DNA from: Candidatus Rokuibacteriota bacterium
Lineage (GTDB): Bacteria > JAUVQV01
Assembly: GCA_030597995.1 (NCBI GenBank)
Contig: JAUVQV010000024.1
Coordinates: 1 to 8,176 of the forward strand
Direction of reading: 5' to 3'
Length of the DNA stretch: 8,176 nucleotides
Shown: one piece after another, positions 6,653-8,176 of the stretch
Layout: each line of letters begins with the position of its first letter
Numbering within the stretch: position 1 is the stretch's first letter
Program-made: the position numbers and the translations under genes
Notes under the pieces: generated by a model
What the model was told of the DNA's origin: nothing
What the model saw: only the letters and a program-made list of their open reading frames with translations
Database searches by the model: none

Positions 6653-6661
6653 TGATACAAT
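6653..6661 (+). promoter_or_regulatory. Extended -10 promoter for the four-Cys protein/radical SAM operon
   Basis: The plus strand reads TGATACAAT (6653-6661): a near-consensus -10 TACAAT with the TGn extension. A weak -35 (TTTCTC, 6633-6638) is 17 bases away. The predicted start is near 6668, about 24 bases before the GTG start at 6692, with AGAAAGG (6681-6687) as ribosome binding site. It faces away from the antiporter promoter 80 bases to the left. Confidence 0.6.
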
Positions 6662-6691
6662 TACCTGGACGCAACATCCGAGAAAGGTCCA

Positions 6692-6934
6692 GTGACGCCG
6701 AAGAGGAACGGAGTGAGCTTCCCGAAGCTGCGGTCCCAATGTCATCTCCTGCCGATCGGACCGGACCGGGAACTGAGCGACGAGGATCTGACGCGGCTCA
6801 TCTGCAGCGACTGCCCTTTCTACAAGGAAGGCCGGGACGAAGAGCTCGAGTGCGGGGCCTACCTTCTTTTGCGCCACCTGTTGAAGACCAAGGTGCTCAC
6901 CGTGGAGGCCATCATAGATGCCGTCAAAGAATGA
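6692..6934 (+). CDS. Small four-cysteine protein of unknown function, operon partner of the radical SAM protein
   Basis: 80 residues, GTG start (6692) behind AGAAAGG. I do not recognise the family. It has exactly four cysteines: Cys17 (SQCHLL), the CxxC pair Cys38/Cys41 (ICSDCPFY) and Cys54 (ELECGAY), enough for one Fe-S cluster or zinc site. The N-terminus is basic, the C-terminal third (about 55-80) is helical. There is no signal peptide, membrane segment, or Gly/Ala-type leader cleavage site as in many peptide precursors. The end overlaps the radical SAM start by 17 bases, so the two are translationally coupled and likely work together. It could be an accessory metal- or cluster-carrying partner of the enzyme, or less likely its substrate. 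It is a real gene by coupling, promoter and composition; a start at an in-frame codon further in cannot be ruled out. Confidence 0.7.
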   Translation: MTPKRNGVSFPKLRSQCHLLPIGPDRELSDEDLTRLICSDCPFYKEGRDEELECGAYLLLRHLLKTKVLTVEAIIDAVKE

Positions 6935-8102
6935 CGGGAAGAAAAAACTTTTTTTCACCTTGGCCCCTCACTGTGCCCTCAAGAAGCTGGAGCAACCCTA
7001 CCTCTACAATCTCTCGGCCGACCAGCTCTACGAGCTGGACAACGAAGCCCTGGCGTTTCTGTCGTCGAGCCCCCCTTCCCGCGCGGCCCGAAAAAACGCG
7101 GCCCGATCCGAGCTGCTCTCGTTCTGCATCCGGGAAGGCCTGGTGACGGAGTCCGACAGGCCGGCGCCGCTAAAGCTCCCCGCCCGGCCCCCATTTCCGA
7201 CTCTCCGCTACCTTTTGGTGCACATCACCGACCGCTGCAACCTCAAATGCCGTCACTGCTTTCTCGGAGCGCCGCGGGGGCGGGAGCTTTCCCTGGCGGA
7301 CATGATCCGGGTGGCGGAGGAGTTCCAGGGACTCCATGGCCTCCGGTTTCTCGTCTCCGGCGGAGAGCCCCTGCGTCACCCCCGGTTCCGGGAGCTCAAC
7401 GAGCGCCTTCCCGCCTACCGCTTCCGCTCTGTCCTTCTCACCAACGGGACGCTCATCACCCGCCGGCTGGCCCGGGAACTCCGGTTCCATGAAGCTCAAG
7501 TGAGCATCGACGGTCTTGAGGACTCACACGACCTCCTCCGGGGAAAGGGGAGCTACCAGAAAACCCTGCGCGGGTTGAGACACCTGGCGGAGGCGGGCAT
7601 CGATCTCTCCGTGGCCACCATGGTCCATGCCGGAAACCTCGACCAGTTTGACCGCCTGAAAACTGTCCTCGAGGAGTTCCCCTTGAAGAGCTGGTCGATC
7701 GACGTCCCCTGCCAGTCCGGGAATCTTCTGGAGAACATGGAACTCATTCCCGACCAGGAGGAGGCGGCGGCGAAGATAGACTTCTCCTTCGGCGGCGGGT
7801 ACTACGGCTCCAGCGGCCCATACGCCTGCGGCGCCCACCTGGCGGCGGTGATGGCGGGCGGAGCGATATGCAAGTGCGGTCACTTCGACCGGCAGCCGTC
7901 GGGGTCGGTGAGTGGGGGGCTCGCGGCCGCCTGGCGAAAGATGCGGCGTTTCACGCTGCACGAACTCCTGTGCCGCTGTTCCTTCCTGGAGGAGTGCCGC
8001 GGGGGTTGCCGGCAGCGGGCCAGAATTTTCTCTTGCCTCTACAGCCCCGATCCCATACAGTGTATAAGACGTCAGGTTCCCATCGGCGGGAACCTGGGAT
8101 GA
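6918..8102 (+). CDS. Radical SAM/SPASM domain protein with N-terminal PqqD/RRE-like segment
   Basis: 394 residues, cytosolic. The N-terminal part (about 12-80: LAPHCALKKLEQPYLYNLSADQ..., then FLSS and ELLSFCIREGLV) looks like a small winged-helix module of the PqqD/RiPP-recognition type, here inferred from pattern only. The radical SAM core has CNLKCRHC (Cys107, Cys111, Cys114), which binds the SAM-cleaving [4Fe-4S] cluster, then SGGEP (147-151), LLTNGT (173-178) and VSIDG (195-199). The C-terminal SPASM region has Cys304, Gly315-x4-Cys320, then Cys352-x-Cys354-x5-Cys360-x3-Cys364, and Cys373 or Cys382, for auxiliary clusters. Such enzymes modify peptides or proteins (thioether or C-C crosslinks, cofactor maturation, sulfatase activation). 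GGAGG (6904-6908) nine bases before ATG supports the start, inside the previous gene. The substrate is unknown. In place of the usual CX2C before CX5CX3C there is CX1C. The ferredoxin in the window is a possible reductant. Confidence 0.9.
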   Translation: MPSKNDGKKKLFFTLAPHCALKKLEQPYLYNLSADQLYELDNEALAFLSSSPPSRAARKNAARSELLSFCIREGLVTESDRPAPLKLPARPPFPTLRYLLVHITDRCNLKCRHCFLGAPRGRELSLADMIRVAEEFQGLHGLRFLVSGGEPLRHPRFRELNERLPAYRFRSVLLTNGTLITRRLARELRFHEAQVSIDGLEDSHDLLRGKGSYQKTLRGLRHLAEAGIDLSVATMVHAGNLDQFDRLKTVLEEFPLKSWSIDVPCQSGNLLENMELIPDQEEAAAKIDFSFGGGYYGSSGPYACGAHLAAVMAGGAICKCGHFDRQPSGSVSGGLAAAWRKMRRFTLHELLCRCSFLEECRGGCRQRARIFSCLYSPDPIQCIRRQVPIGGNLG

Positions 8103-8134
8103 ACAACCTCTCGGGAACAAAATACACGATACGG

Positions 8135-8145
8135 AAGGGAGGTGG
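8135..8145 (+). promoter_or_regulatory. Strong ribosome binding site ahead of the truncated last gene
   Basis: AAGGGAGGTGG precedes ATG at 8152 by about six to eight bases, a strong Shine-Dalgarno match and the best one on the plus strand of this operon. It decides the start of the partial gene and predicts it is translated more strongly than the enzyme upstream. Confidence 0.6.
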
Positions 8146-8151
8146 AGTGGG

Positions 8152-8176
8152 ATGAAAATCACGAAAGTGCAAAAGA
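8152..8176 (+). CDS. Start of a further gene in the radical SAM operon (3' end outside window)
   Basis: Only eight codons (MKITKVQK) are visible after a strong ribosome binding site, 49 bases downstream of the radical SAM stop and on the same strand. The lysine-rich start is compatible with a small precursor peptide made in excess over its maturase, but equally with an ordinary enzyme or regulator; eight residues cannot decide. No terminator hairpin is seen in 8103-8151, so co-transcription with the radical SAM gene is likely. Confidence 0.6.

Noticed and set aside
8099..8155. 18-codon frame starting on the radical SAM stop (ATGA) and ending on the ATG of the next gene (ATGA)
   Set aside because: The double overlap is striking and could couple translation, but the frame is tiny, has no separate ribosome binding site, and its codons overlap the strong Shine-Dalgarno of the 8152 gene. 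Chance is more likely.

Overview
The window is GC-rich, densely packed bacterial DNA. It encodes the heptose branch of lipopolysaccharide synthesis, so the organism is Gram-negative. A single-cluster ferredoxin with an apparent aspartate ligand and a radical SAM/SPASM enzyme suggest an anaerobic or micro-aerobic lifestyle. A deltaproteobacterial-type lineage (Desulfobacterota/Desulfuromonadota or similar) would fit, but nothing here fixes the taxonomy.

Left block (1-1729, + strand): the 3' end of a phosphoheptose isomerase (gmhA), a conserved protein of unknown function that overlaps its stop codon, and a stand-alone heptose-1-phosphate nucleotidyltransferase (rfaE2/hldC type). They look like one operon for ADP-heptose precursor synthesis; a kinase is probably upstream, outside the window. 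The middle gene may have a deoxyhypusine-synthase-like fold and is one of the more interesting unknowns. The operon ends at a hairpin (1725-1749) that also contains the stop codon of the converging ferredoxin gene.

Middle-left block (1745-2179, - strand): tRNA-Glu(CTC) with a good sigma70-like promoter, followed about 125 bp downstream on the same strand by the small ferredoxin. I see no terminator between them, so they may share a transcript. Next, on the + strand (2262-3614), is a secreted or periplasmic von Willebrand factor A protein with an intact MIDAS.

Middle-right block (3632-6544, - strand): a CPA1/NhaP-type Na+/H+ antiporter, then 13 bases or fewer downstream a SAM-dependent methyltransferase carrying a C-terminal beta-sandwich domain of the kind seen on polysaccharide-modifying enzymes. 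They are probably one transcript from an extended -10 promoter just upstream of the antiporter.

Right block (6692-8176, + strand): a divergent operon starts from a second extended -10 promoter. It encodes an 80-residue four-cysteine protein, an overlapping radical SAM/SPASM protein with an N-terminal winged-helix-like (PqqD/RRE-like) segment, and the first eight codons of a further gene behind a strong ribosome binding site. This is the best candidate for an undescribed system (peptide or protein modification), but the substrate is not visible.

No gene-free stretch exceeds 300 bases. The larger gaps (1934-2057, 2133-2261, 6545-6691) hold the tRNA-ferredoxin spacer, the tRNA promoter with the VWA leader, and the divergent promoter pair. 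No CRISPR, insertion sequence, integrase or attachment site was seen.
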